Source: Chlamydiota bacterium
GTDB lineage: Bacteria; Chlamydiota; Chlamydiia; Chlamydiales; Rhabdochlamydiaceae
Length of the DNA: 37,512 nucleotides
Direction: 5' to 3'
Assembly: GCA_013286595.1 (NCBI GenBank)
Contig: JABDFI010000015.1
Coordinates: forward strand, 1 to 37,512
Shown: positions 25,977 to 34,041 of the stretch, piece after piece
Layout of the letters: each line of letters starts with the position of its first letter
How positions within the stretch are numbered: position 1 is the first letter of the stretch
Position numbers and translations under genes: made by a program
The notes under the pieces: model-generated
Databases searched by the model: none
What the model saw: only the letters and a program-made list of their open reading frames with translations
What the model was told of the DNA's origin: nothing

Positions 25977-26064
25977 ATTTCTTATACTATCCCGCAAAAA
26001 GAATCGAAAATCGGCCAAAATAATCCCGAAAATCGACGAACTCTTAATTTCGAAAGAGGTCTAT
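25977..26064. repeat. Family-A palindromic element, right half only
   Basis: Begins in the family's centre (TTCTTATACTATCCCGC), runs through GAATCGAAAATCGGCC and AAAATAATCCCGAAAATCG, and ends TTTCGAAAGAGGTC plus TA. The left arm is missing. It lies between the 3' end of prs (two bases away) and the rplY start, so it overlaps the region where the rplY promoter should be. Confidence 0.8.
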
Positions 26065-26065
26065 T

Positions 26066-27001
26066 CTAGTTGTAAAGAGGAGAAAACGATGTGGAACCTA
26101 AAATCGATTCGATCGCTGTAGCAAAGAGGGGTGCGACAGAAACGAGCTCTAATTTGCTCTTATCCATTGCGTCTGGTAGTACAATCGTGTTAGACACCAC
26201 CATTTTCTCAATCGCATTCTCTTGCCAATCTTCACCTACAAAAAGACCGTGCGTCACAGCAGCAAAAACTCTCTTCGCTCCTGCATCCTTACATGCTTTC
26301 GCAGCACTGCACAGAGTACCGCCTGTTGAACACATGTCATCGACAAGAAGAACAGTTCTGCCTTTAACATCGCCAATCAGGGCAGTCATCTTGACTTCCT
26401 TGGCATTTGCACGTCGTTTCACGACAATGGCGAGATCGACCTTCAAAGCATCGGCATAAGACCGAGCGAGCTTGATGCTGCCTACATCGGGAGTCACAAC
26501 GATGAGATCTCCTAAGTGCATGTTCTCGATTGCTTTGATCATTGCCGATTTCGCATACAAATTATCGACAGGTATATCAAAAAAACCTTGAACTTGCTCT
26601 GTGTGCAAATCCATCGTTAGCACTCTTGTCACACCTGCTTTTTGTAGCAAGTCTGCCACGAGCTTTGCTGTTATCGGCTCCCGAGCACTTCCACGCCTGT
26701 CTTGTCTAGCATAACCGTAGTACGGTATGACTATATTGATCGACCGCGCAGAGGCACGCTTCATAGCATCGATTAAGATCAACAATTCCATGAGATAGGA
26801 GTTGGGGTGTCGTGCAATTGACTGCATTACGAACACTTCCTTACCACGGACGCTCTCTAATATTCGAACGCCTATCTCGCCATCTGGAAAAGTTTCGATG
26901 TGCGCTTTACCTAACTGAATACCTAAGCATTGTGCAATTTGCTGGGCTAACGCTGGATGCGATGTGCCTGCAAAAAACATTAAAGTGTCACTTAGGGCCA
27001 T
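26066..27001 (-). CDS. prs: Ribose-phosphate pyrophosphokinase
   Basis: Makes PRPP from ribose 5-phosphate and ATP for nucleotide and cofactor synthesis. 311 residues in the usual layout: FAGTSHPALAQQIA, TFPDGEIGVRI, VIPYYGYARQDRRGSAREPI (ATP loop), TMDLHTEQVQGFFDIPVDNL (metal/PRPP site), VVKRRANAKEV (catalytic loop) and VLLVDDMCSTGGTL (ribose-phosphate loop). No clear ribosome-binding site precedes the ATG. With tRNA-Gln and the next gene it is inserted between rplY and glgA, which are neighbours in C. trachomatis. Confidence 0.96.
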   Translation of the reverse strand: MALSDTLMFFAGTSHPALAQQIAQCLGIQLGKAHIETFPDGEIGVRILESVRGKEVFVMQSIARHPNSYLMELLILIDAMKRASARSINIVIPYYGYARQDRRGSAREPITAKLVADLLQKAGVTRVLTMDLHTEQVQGFFDIPVDNLYAKSAMIKAIENMHLGDLIVVTPDVGSIKLARSYADALKVDLAIVVKRRANAKEVKMTALIGDVKGRTVLLVDDMCSTGGTLCSAAKACKDAGAKRVFAAVTHGLFVGEDWQENAIEKMVVSNTIVLPDAMDKSKLELVSVAPLFATAIESILGSTSFSPLYN

Positions 27002-27023
27002 TAGGGTTACTTTTTTTAGCTAT

Positions 27024-27095
<72 letters not shown>

Positions 27096-27172
27096 ATAGA
27101 GTTAATTCATTCCTAGCTTAATTAGAATCAGCACTATGCTAATTTGCGGGCGATTAAATTGCAATCTTAAGA

Positions 27173-27787
27173 TCACTCTTGATTGATCATTTTTTTGTAC
27201 CGCCGCGAGGCCTGATAATGCATCACCACAGGGTCTAAAACATTCTTTTGATCTTCCGGATGCTCATGAATAGCTGCATAGGCGAGATTTAAGGGAGCTA
27301 CTCGCGCTTTTCCCGCATGGGCGAGAATCACGTCGCGGAGGCCAATTTGATCCCAGTATTCTTCTTTGCGATCTGGATTTGACAGTTCCCGATAGCATTG
27401 GGCTGCCCACATTTTGAGTAGGGTTTGAGCAGGGGGTGTCGCATTAATAAAGATGCTGTTTGAAATCACTTTTGAAGGATGATGGTTAGGCAACGAAGGG
27501 TGAAGGCGAACAGCCATATCCCCTTCAAATTCAGGAAGAAAAACCGGCTTTTTTAAAAAGACAGCATCGATGTCAATCCAAAGCAGAGGACGTTTAAACT
27601 CTTCAAGTTTGCTAATGAGAAAAAAAGGTTTATAGCAGCAGTTCAGTTCCCAAGAGCCAAAGGAATCGATCGCTTCCACATGATGGGGAATATCCCACTT
27701 TTCACACGAGGCAATCAAATTATGCGCCTCAAGCTGATACAAAGTATCTTTTGTGTAATAAGAAACTACTAATGGAAATATGGTCAT
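27173..27787 (-). CDS. Putative nucleotide-sugar glycosyltransferase (GT-A-like)
   Basis: A 204-residue protein with a DxD-type metal/nucleotide-sugar site, LLWIDIDAVFLKKP (~residues 68-81), after a helix-rich opening (YQLEAHNLIASCEKWDIPHH) and CCYKPFFLISKLEEF. Later NSIFINATPPAQTLLKMW and EYWDQIGLRDVIL look like the acceptor-side region of such enzymes. No signal peptide or membrane helix is seen, so it would be cytoplasmic unless secreted. AGGAAG precedes the ATG. The sugar and acceptor are unknown: LPS, a glycan or a host target are all possible. It is separated from glgA by a full family-A repeat. Confidence 0.6.
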   Translation of the reverse strand: MTIFPLVVSYYTKDTLYQLEAHNLIASCEKWDIPHHVEAIDSFGSWELNCCYKPFFLISKLEEFKRPLLWIDIDAVFLKKPVFLPEFEGDMAVRLHPSLPNHHPSKVISNSIFINATPPAQTLLKMWAAQCYRELSNPDRKEEYWDQIGLRDVILAHAGKARVAPLNLAYAAIHEHPEDQKNVLDPVVMHYQASRRYKKMINQE

Positions 27788-27837
27788 GACTTCCTCTATT
27801 TGTTCTAAAATAAACTACAATCCGCTATTAAAAGATT

Positions 27838-28008
27838 AAGGCCTCTTTCGAAATTAAGGGATCGTCGATTTTCGGGATTATTTTGGCCGATTTTCGATTC
27901 TTTTTGCGAGGATAGTATAAGAAATTTAATACAATCCCCGCAAAAAGAATCGAAAATCGGCCAAAATAATCCCGAAAATCGACAGAACTTAGCCTCGAAA
28001 GAGGCCTA
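27838..28008. repeat. Family-A palindromic element, full copy upstream of glgA
   Basis: The best-preserved copy. GGCCTCTTTCGAAATTAAGG on the left and CCTCGAAAGAGGCC on the right, then TA (AA on the left). Inner arms (TCGATTTTCGGGATTATTTT) are almost identical over about 67 bp, around a ~35-bp centre AGGATAGTATAAGAAATTTA. It ends 15 bp before the glgA ATG, so glgA transcription must start in or pass through it. Confidence 0.9.
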
Positions 28009-28023
28009 ATACGAGGAGCCTGT

Positions 28024-29556
28024 ATGTACATCATCCACATAAGCAGTGAGCTTGCCCCTATCGCCAAGGTGGGCGGTTTGGCTGATGTAGTTTATGGACT
28101 TTCTCAAGAGCTTGTTCGCCTAGGACATACCGTTGAAATTATTCTGCCCAAGTACGATTGCTTGCATCACGATCATCTTAAAGATCTTAAAGTGGAATGC
28201 CGTGACATGTGGTCTTTTGAAGGCCCTCATCGCATTAATAATACGATTTGGTCGGCGTGTCTAGCGGGATTGAAAATTTATCTGATTGAGCCTCATCATC
28301 CTCAGCATTTTTTTGACAGGGGGGTGATTTATGGTTGTCCCGATGATATCGACCGGTTTGCTTATTTTTCACGAACCGCTTTAGAATTTCTTTTTAAAAC
28401 AAACAAATATCCCGACGCTATCCATGTTCATGACTGGCCTACAGCTCTTGTACCCGTCCTTTATAAGGACATGTACCAAGCACTGGGCTTTCAAGTGGGT
28501 GGAAGTGTGATGACCATTCACAACATGGAACATCAAGGTAAATGCTCACCTCGTAATCTCTCAATGATAGGGCTAAAAGGAGAATCGTACTTAACAGCAG
28601 ATAAGATGCAAGATCCTGATAGCTGGGACCACCTGAATTTGCTCAAGGGAAGTCTTGTGTATGCGGATCAAATCACTACCGTTTCCCCCACCTACATGAA
28701 GGAAATTCAAACACCTGAAGGGGGATGGGGACTGCATGAAACTCTCATGAGATACAAACATAAATTATCGGGCATTCTCAATGGAATCGATGAACATTTT
28801 TGGAATCCCGCTACCGATCCCTATCTCATCCAACGCTATTCTACTCATGATGTAAAGACCGATCAACAATTAGAACATATTCTTCGCTCTAAGCAAAACA
28901 ATAAGCAACATCTACGCTCTCACTTACGATTAAAGGAAGAGGATAAACCCCTAGTGGGAATTGTGACGCGACTTGTCCCACAAAAAGGGCCCGAATTGAT
29001 CAAGCACGCAGCCCTTTACACTTTAGAAAAAGGGGGACAATTTGTTTTACTTGGATCGGCTTCCAACCCACATGTCACAGCAGAATTTGTACAGTTCAAG
29101 CATATACTAAAACGCAGTGATCAAGCAGCCATTATCATCGACAACGATGAAACTCTCGCCCATCTCATCTTTGCTGCCGCTGACATGTTCATCATTCCCT
29201 CTATCTTTGAGCCCTGCGGATTAACTCAAATGATTGCGCTGCGCTACGCTACTGTGCCCATCGTACGCGTGACCGGAGGATTAGCTGATACAATCGATGA
29301 TATTGACACATCACAACGTCCCCTCCATGAACGCAACGGCTTCACGTTTGAACATCCCGATACTCAAGGTATCGATTGGGCATTGGGGCGCGCCTTAACT
29401 TGCTACCAGACAGATCCAGTAAAATGGAAAACGCTGATTCAACAGGGCATTAAAAGAGATTATACTTGGAAGCACACAGCGCAGGACTATGTGAAGGTGT
29501 ATGAGAAATTAGGTACGTCCCCCCTCAGTCATAGTGGAGCAGGAGAGGCTGTTTGA
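28024..29556 (+). CDS. glgA: Glycogen synthase (ADP-glucose type)
   Basis: Extends alpha-1,4-glucan from ADP-glucose; chlamydiae store or secrete glycogen. The 510-residue GT5 enzyme shows SSELAPIAKVGGLADVVYGL (Lys15 of the KxGGL motif binds ADP-glucose), VHVHDWPTALVPVLY-like text near 138, VSPTYMKEIQTPEGGWGLHE, LSGILNGIDEHFWNP, VTRLVPQKGPEL (donor site) and IPSIFEPCGLTQMIALRYA (catalytic Glu ~395). GAGGAG lies five bases before the ATG. In C. trachomatis glgA lies between pgsA and rplY; the same order holds here with insertions. Confidence 0.96.
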   Translation: MYIIHISSELAPIAKVGGLADVVYGLSQELVRLGHTVEIILPKYDCLHHDHLKDLKVECRDMWSFEGPHRINNTIWSACLAGLKIYLIEPHHPQHFFDRGVIYGCPDDIDRFAYFSRTALEFLFKTNKYPDAIHVHDWPTALVPVLYKDMYQALGFQVGGSVMTIHNMEHQGKCSPRNLSMIGLKGESYLTADKMQDPDSWDHLNLLKGSLVYADQITTVSPTYMKEIQTPEGGWGLHETLMRYKHKLSGILNGIDEHFWNPATDPYLIQRYSTHDVKTDQQLEHILRSKQNNKQHLRSHLRLKEEDKPLVGIVTRLVPQKGPELIKHAALYTLEKGGQFVLLGSASNPHVTAEFVQFKHILKRSDQAAIIIDNDETLAHLIFAAADMFIIPSIFEPCGLTQMIALRYATVPIVRVTGGLADTIDDIDTSQRPLHERNGFTFEHPDTQGIDWALGRALTCYQTDPVKWKTLIQQGIKRDYTWKHTAQDYVKVYEKLGTSPLSHSGAGEAV

Positions 29557-29581
29557 TAACGTTTGCGGACTCATTGAGACA

Positions 29582-29649
29582 AGTCGATCGGGTCTTTTTG
29601 GAATTACCGATTCAAATATTCCCAGGAACTTAATTTCGAAAGAGGTCTA
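29582..29649. repeat. Family-A remnant, one end, at the pgsA 3' end
   Basis: CTTAATTTCGAAAGAGGTC plus TA is a good family-A end; the inner part (CGATCGGGTCTTTTTGG…) is badly eroded. It lies between converging glgA and pgsA and encodes the last residues of PgsA. Confidence 0.65.
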
Positions 29650-30226
29650 AAGCTCGCATGATGTAGGAGCGATTGGCAATGAGGTATTCGATACCTGAAC
29701 AAGTCGTGTAAATAGCTCCGACTAGCACACTGTAAAAACTAATCGTCTGCAGAGAAGCCAGATCTAGATGTCCTGTTGAATAAGGGATCATCAAAATCAT
29801 GATAAAGAATCCAATAGTAGCTTGAATCACCGCTTTAATTTTACCCGACATTCTAGCAGCGAGAGTAAACCCTCTTAAAGCACAGACTGTGCGTAATGTG
29901 CTGATGATGGTATCGCGATAGAAGAAAACACAGACCAAAAGAAGAGGGATCTGAACAATGCCCTGCGTGAATGCCAATAGAACCGACAGGCGAAAGACGC
30001 TATCTGCCATCGGATCGAGAATCTTTCCCAATTCCGTCACTTTATTCATTTTACGGGCTACAGCACCATCGAAAAAATCGGACAACTCAGAGATTCCCGC
30101 TAAACTGATCAACATCGTCGGCAACCACTGCAAGCTAATGCCGAGCTGCTGATGATACAGGTACACAATCACAAAGATGGGGCCTAAAAAAATGCGAGAT
30201 AGAGTAAGAGCTAGCGCAATACTCAA
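29630..30226 (-). CDS. pgsA: CDP-diacylglycerol--glycerol-3-phosphate 3-phosphatidyltransferase
   Basis: Membrane enzyme making phosphatidylglycerophosphate. 198 residues, several hydrophobic helices, and the CDP-alcohol phosphotransferase motif DxxDGxxARxxxxxxxxGxxxDxxxD, seen as SDFFDGAVARKMNKVTELGK followed by ILDPMADS. The start is a TTG at 30226 (MSIALALTLSRIFLGP), supported by GGGAGGA six bases ahead. The final residues LDLFRN and the TAA come from a family-A repeat end, so the natural C-terminus has been replaced or extended by an insertion. It lies next to glgA as in C. trachomatis. Confidence 0.93.
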   Translation of the reverse strand: MSIALALTLSRIFLGPIFVIVYLYHQQLGISLQWLPTMLISLAGISELSDFFDGAVARKMNKVTELGKILDPMADSVFRLSVLLAFTQGIVQIPLLLVCVFFYRDTIISTLRTVCALRGFTLAARMSGKIKAVIQATIGFFIMILMIPYSTGHLDLASLQTISFYSVLVGAIYTTCSGIEYLIANRSYIMRALDLFRN

Positions 30227-30300
30227 TTGATCCTCCCCTCTCTAAACAAAAAGCCTGATTGTAGAAAGATATAATACTTTGGGAGATTTTTAGTCATGCT

Positions 30301-31338
30301 TTAACCCGCATTTTCTTGTAAAGCGAGCTGACCACATGCGGCGGCGATATCTTTACCCTTAGTGTATCTCCAGGTCGTCACAATATCATAACCAGAGAGA
30401 ATATTGCGAAACTCCTCAATGACATTTTTTTCAGGTCGCTTCAATTTTAATCCTTCGACGGGATTATAGGGGATGAGATTCACGGCGCAACGATGACCTT
30501 TAATCAAGCGCGCAAGCTCGTGAGCATGTTCTGGTGCATCATTAATCCCTTCCATGATCGTGTATTCATACGTGATATCTCGACGAGTTTGCTCCGCATA
30601 GGCTTGCATCGCATCCAAAATATCTTCTATAGCGTACTTGCGAGCATAGGGGATGATTTTCTTGCGAATGTGTTGATTGGGCGCATGAAGAGAGAGTACG
30701 AGATTCACTTGCAAATCCTCTTCTGTGAACCGCTTAATCCCTTCCACCACTCCCACTGTTGAAACAGTGATGCGTCGCTGAGAGATGTTGAGACGTGATG
30801 GATCGGTCAAAAGACGTATTGCCTTCAATACATGATCATAGTTTTCAAAAGGCTCACCCATCCCCATGAAAACGACATGAGAGACGCGTTCTCCCTTTGC
30901 ACTTAATCCGCGATCGATTTCATAAACTTGCTCAAAAATTTCCTCCGCCGTCAAATTGCGTTTGAGTCCTTCTTTTCCAGAAGCGCAAAAAGCACAACGC
31001 GCAGGACAACCCACTTGAGAAGATACGCATACCGTGCGACGGTCGTGGGACATGATCAGCACCGACTCGACTAATTTGCCATCGCTAAGTTCCCATAAAT
31101 ACTTAATGGTTTCCTCATCTTGCGATCGCTGCAATTTCTTTTCTTTCAATCCTGATAATATAAAAAGATTTTTTAACTTTGAGCGAAGAGAGACGCCCAA
31201 ATCCGACATTTTTTCCCAATCGGTTTCTTTACGTCCATAAATCCATTGAAAAATCTGTTTAGCGCGAAAAGGTTTTTCCCCTTCTTTAACGAGGAGCTCT
31301 ATGCATTCTTCATACTTCAGAGCATGTAACGGGATCAT
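30301..31338 (-). CDS. rlmN: Dual-specificity 23S rRNA/tRNA (adenine-C2)-methyltransferase RlmN
   Basis: Radical-SAM enzyme that methylates A2503 of 23S rRNA and A37 of some tRNAs. 345 residues. CPARCAFC gives the iron-sulfur cysteines (113, 117, 120 counting from the upstream TTG). HVVFMGMGEPFENYDHVLKA, ITVSTVGVVEGI, VNLVLSLHAPN and CAVNLIPYNPV follow. A C-terminal AACGQLA holds the methyl-carrying Cys. The ATG at 31338 overlaps the TGA of the gene before it (ATGA), so it is preferred over a TTG two codons upstream. Confidence 0.95.
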   Translation of the reverse strand: MIPLHALKYEECIELLVKEGEKPFRAKQIFQWIYGRKETDWEKMSDLGVSLRSKLKNLFILSGLKEKKLQRSQDEETIKYLWELSDGKLVESVLIMSHDRRTVCVSSQVGCPARCAFCASGKEGLKRNLTAEEIFEQVYEIDRGLSAKGERVSHVVFMGMGEPFENYDHVLKAIRLLTDPSRLNISQRRITVSTVGVVEGIKRFTEEDLQVNLVLSLHAPNQHIRKKIIPYARKYAIEDILDAMQAYAEQTRRDITYEYTIMEGINDAPEHAHELARLIKGHRCAVNLIPYNPVEGLKLKRPEKNVIEEFRNILSGYDIVTTWRYTKGKDIAAACGQLALQENAG

Positions 31339-31565
31339 GAACAAACTAATAAGGCGTTAAAATCAATCACTTTTTGCTGCGCCATCATTTCTGCACGAAG
31401 AAACTGACGTTCTTTTGCTTGCACTATAGATCGACGGTTATGATCGAGAAGGACCTGACTGATGTTTTTTAAGACTCGATCGACAACTTCTCTTTGCATC
31501 CGATGGCATTCCATCAATACTTTTACGGTTTCGCTAGGATGGATTCTTTCAAATGAAATAAGCAT
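31335..31565 (-). CDS. Conserved-looking small hypothetical protein, coupled to rlmN
   Basis: A 76-residue, helix-rich protein (SETVKVLMECHRMQREVVDR, QAKERQFLRAEMMAQQK) with no family I recognise. Evidence that it is real: a strong AGGGGGA ribosome-binding site a few bases before the ATG, and a stop codon overlapping the rlmN start (ATGA), the typical sign of translational coupling. The alternating charged and hydrophobic residues suggest a coiled coil or small helical bundle. It would be transcribed first, with rlmN second. Confidence 0.6.
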   Translation of the reverse strand: MLISFERIHPSETVKVLMECHRMQREVVDRVLKNISQVLLDHNRRSIVQAKERQFLRAEMMAQQKVIDFNALLVCS

Positions 31566-31695
31566 AATTCCCCCTGAGTTTACATCAATTTTATACTAAT
31601 AAGCGGTAATATTCAAACCCTTTCTCTTGGACATCCTAATAAAATATTTAACACCCATCCTATATCTCGACTTTTTATAATTTCATGACTTCCTC

Positions 31696-31711
31696 GCTGA
31701 CGTTCGTCAGC
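31696..31711. other. Perfect small hairpin GCTGAC-GTTC-GTCAGC
   Basis: Six-bp stem, four-base loop, within a wider AT-rich imperfect repeat (TTTTTATAATTTCATG … CATGAGATTGTAAAAATA). It may be a terminator or a relic of a palindromic element. The gap 31566-31988 otherwise holds a family-A end and palindrome D, and no gene. Confidence 0.4.
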
Positions 31712-31804
31712 CATGAGATTGTAAAAATAAAAATTGACATAGAGACTCCTTACTAAAATAGCTCAAAGAAACAATTAATCGGGGAAGGTCTGGCACAGGC
31801 ACGG

Positions 31805-31822
31805 GGTTTCGAAAGAGGCCTA
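31805..31822. repeat. Family-A end only
   Basis: GGTTTCGAAAGAGGCC followed by TA: one terminal end without any of the inner arms, seven bases before palindrome D. Confidence 0.55.
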
Positions 31823-31828
31823 ATAACC

Positions 31829-31979
31829 CAACTTGCCCCCTATCTTACCCGAAGGACTGGCTGCAACACACGATCTACTGCGCTTCTCTCCTCGTCAAGG
31901 TGAACTACCTTGGCTTTGTCGAGAATCTTGTATCTCGTGGGTTTCGCTCAGTCCTTCGGGCAAGATAAGGGGCAAGTTG
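31829..31979. repeat. Palindrome D (151 bp)
   Basis: CAACTTGCCCCCTATCTTAC and CCGAAGGACTG on the left pair with CAGTCCTTCGGG and CAAGATAAGGGGCAAGTTG on the right: about 31 bp of nearly complete arms around a 90-bp centre. It looks like another small non-autonomous element. It lies ten bases from the end of the MntR-like gene and may serve as its terminator. Confidence 0.75.
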
Positions 31980-31988
31980 AGTTAATAT

Positions 31989-32387
31989 TCAGAAATGCTT
32001 TTTCATATACGAATGGATGGCTTCTAAAGCAGGTTTGCTGATGTAGTGCTCGATACCTTCTACGTCAATATTCACAATGGATTCAGGAATACCTAATTTG
32101 AGCATAAATTCCGTGAGAATTTGGTGCTTCTTTTTAGCAAATAATCCCGTTTGTGTGCCCTTTTCGGTGAGCTTGATTCGGCTCGAATCTTCTAGATAAC
32201 CATCTCGAATCAAGCGTTTCAGAGTTTTTAAAACACTTACATGAGAGACTCCTATTTCACGCGCGATGTCACAAACTCGAGCTTCTCCTTGTGATTCAAC
32301 AAGGCTGTTGATCAATTCTGTATAATCCTCGGTGATTTCATTCAATCGATTATTCCGAGTCGCTTTAAATGTGATGGCTCTTTTCAT
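31989..32387 (-). CDS. MntR/DtxR-family metal-dependent transcription regulator
   Basis: 132 residues in the DtxR/MntR plan. The N-terminal winged helix is DYTELINSLVESQGEARVCD, IAREIGVSHVSVLKTLKRL, IRDGYLE and KLTEKGTQTGL. The metal-binding and dimer domain is ILTEFMLKLGIPESIVNIDV, EGIEHYISKPAL. This is close to MntR of proteobacteria, including the EGxEHxxS metal ligands, so manganese (or iron) sensing is likely. The C-terminal SH3 domain of DtxR is absent, as in MntR. A longer frame to 32417 reads into palindrome E; the ATG at 32387 with a nearby CAGGG is preferred. No manganese transporter is in the window. Confidence 0.82.
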   Translation of the reverse strand: MKRAITFKATRNNRLNEITEDYTELINSLVESQGEARVCDIAREIGVSHVSVLKTLKRLIRDGYLEDSSRIKLTEKGTQTGLFAKKKHQILTEFMLKLGIPESIVNIDVEGIEHYISKPALEAIHSYMKKHF

Positions 32388-32408
32388 AAACCCTGCCAGG
32401 ATCTCGAC

Positions 32409-32495
32409 TTTGTACAATTTTTACCCGAGTGCCTCGGCCTATTTGTTTTCTGAGGGAGCAAATGGGCTAGGCAATCGGGCTAAAAATTGTACAAA
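32409..32495. repeat. Palindrome E (87 bp) ahead of the MntR-like gene
   Basis: TTTGTACAATTTTTACCCGA… at 32409-32445 pairs with the arm at 32459-32495 over about 37 bp with few mismatches; the loop is 13 bases. It covers the region where the regulator's promoter should be. The end motif GTACAATTTTTA recurs alone at about 32578-32590, just before the next gene. Confidence 0.75.
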
Positions 32496-32601
32496 ATGGA
32501 GAGGATATGCAGTTTTCAATTAACAATCAATTAATCAAATTTTTATTGAATGTATCCTAGGCTACATGTAACATAGGGTACAATTTTTAAAAGAGGTCTT
32601 T

Positions 32602-33786
32602 ATGGTATCAGCAATCGCAAGCCCAGTATTTGTTAGTCCAACTTCTATACCGCTAGAGGCTGAGTTTATCACTAGGCAAAAAAAAAATGAGCTACTGATA
32701 GAGCTAAAAGAATCTAAGCATAGCCCTGCGCAAAAAAAAACTGAATGGTCTTTAGAACAAAGAGAAATTGAGCTCAGGCCTGTGCTTGAAAAACTTGAAC
32801 GATTTACAAGAGAAAGATTTTCGTGTTCTTCTGTCAGGAAAATTTGGTGCAAAAGCTTAAAAGAAGAACCCAGTTTAGGTGTTTTGAGAGTAGTTGTGCT
32901 GCCAAGTTACGCAGGACTTGCAGGAATCAGTCTCTTGTCATCCCTTGCAAGTCTTGTTATATTGTACGACGGCCATTATGGATCTGCATTTTCTTCAGAC
33001 ATCACTACTCGAGTAAAGTTTGCAAACACAATCACCAATTCCGGAGCACTTTTTGCCTGCGTCACTGATCTCCCTGCAATTACCTATATAACATATTTAT
33101 TTGTCTTTCAGTCTGCCTATTGCCAAGCTGTGCGTAACGCCCTGGATGAAAGCTACGAATATGCTGTACTTCAGGATGCAACTATCCCTCCCGAATTGCG
33201 AGAAGACCTCTATCAGTTCTATATAAACAAACTTCAGGCTCTTGGCATCGATAATTATTATTTGCATCCTGATCCATTATGCGAAACTGGAAAAATGCAC
33301 CAAGAATTGTGTACCACTCTACAAGAAATCGACCAAGAGCTTCAAATGAGTTTGTTTGATAAACAAAATTTGCAGAACCTTTTCAAACATTGCATTGGTG
33401 AATTTAGAAAAAGCACCTGTGTTGAAAAAATTGGCAAGGTTACTGTTCTTACAATTGCTATGAGCACCCAAGCAATTGCCTTCTTGCTCATTATAGAGAA
33501 CCTACTTCTTATCAAAGACACACGTGTTCGCGATCTATTTTCAAGTGATCCCACAACTCGGGAAATAGAAGCTTCCTATTTGACCCAAGTTGGCAATCTT
33601 TTTTGCTCCGTTACCAGCATTGGAATGTCAGCTTTAGCCACTTATGTGGTGTTTGTAAAGAATGCCTATAGAAAAACCATGCGAGAAAGAATTGAATCTG
33701 CTTTTTCTGGCCGCATGACAGACCTGACAGCCTCCTTATGCAATGCTATGTTCAAAATAAAGTCCTATAAACTAGCCAAATTTTGA
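32602..33786 (+). CDS. Inc-like membrane protein with two paired transmembrane hairpins
   Basis: A 394-residue protein of no named family. A charged, helical N-terminus (~20-80, coiled-coil-like) is followed by hydrophobic segments at ~96-122 and ~144-172, a hydrophilic middle (~175-275) and two more segments at ~279-304 and ~328-353. Pairs of closely spaced membrane helices are the hallmark of chlamydial inclusion-membrane (Inc) proteins, so insertion in the vacuole membrane is inferred. The two halves are related: SSDITTR (131) and SSDPTTR (314), and ITNSGALFACVT…FVFQSAY (144-173) against LTQVGNLFCSVT…FVKNAY (327-356), a constant offset of 183. AGAGG stands before the ATG inside a sequence that resembles a family-A end. 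Confidence 0.7.
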   Translation: MVSAIASPVFVSPTSIPLEAEFITRQKKNELLIELKESKHSPAQKKTEWSLEQREIELRPVLEKLERFTRERFSCSSVRKIWCKSLKEEPSLGVLRVVVLPSYAGLAGISLLSSLASLVILYDGHYGSAFSSDITTRVKFANTITNSGALFACVTDLPAITYITYLFVFQSAYCQAVRNALDESYEYAVLQDATIPPELREDLYQFYINKLQALGIDNYYLHPDPLCETGKMHQELCTTLQEIDQELQMSLFDKQNLQNLFKHCIGEFRKSTCVEKIGKVTVLTIAMSTQAIAFLLIIENLLLIKDTRVRDLFSSDPTTREIEASYLTQVGNLFCSVTSIGMSALATYVVFVKNAYRKTMRERIESAFSGRMTDLTASLCNAMFKIKSYKLAKF

Positions 33787-33819
33787 GTTTTTTAATTATC
33801 TTGAAATGATATAATTATC

Positions 33820-33920
33820 GAGGCAATTGCAAAACTCCACGCCGCAGCAAAATCGCCCTTTTGAGCCATTAGACTCAAAATCATCGATTTTTCTGAGTCG
33901 GGGAGTTTTGCAATTCCCTC
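33820..33920. repeat. Family-B palindromic element, shortened copy 3
   Basis: GAGGCAATTGCAAAACTCCA on the left and GGGAGTTTTGCAATTCCCTC on the right with the inner arms AGCAAAATCGCCC and CTCAAAATCATCGATTTTTC. The centre of the longer copies is missing. TATC stands on both sides, a clean 4-bp target duplication. Confidence 0.85.
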
Positions 33921-34041
33921 TATCCCCTGCTCAAAAACTTCTCATCCAGAGTCAGCTGGCCTAAAGCAATTAAATCCCCTAGTGAAAAAAACAATTAGCC
34001 CGTTACAATGGAGCGATTTTACCCTTCTAGGATTTTAGCCT

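Noticed and set aside
27828-28067. 79-codon minus-strand frame
   Set aside because: Reads through the family-A element and the antisense of glgA.
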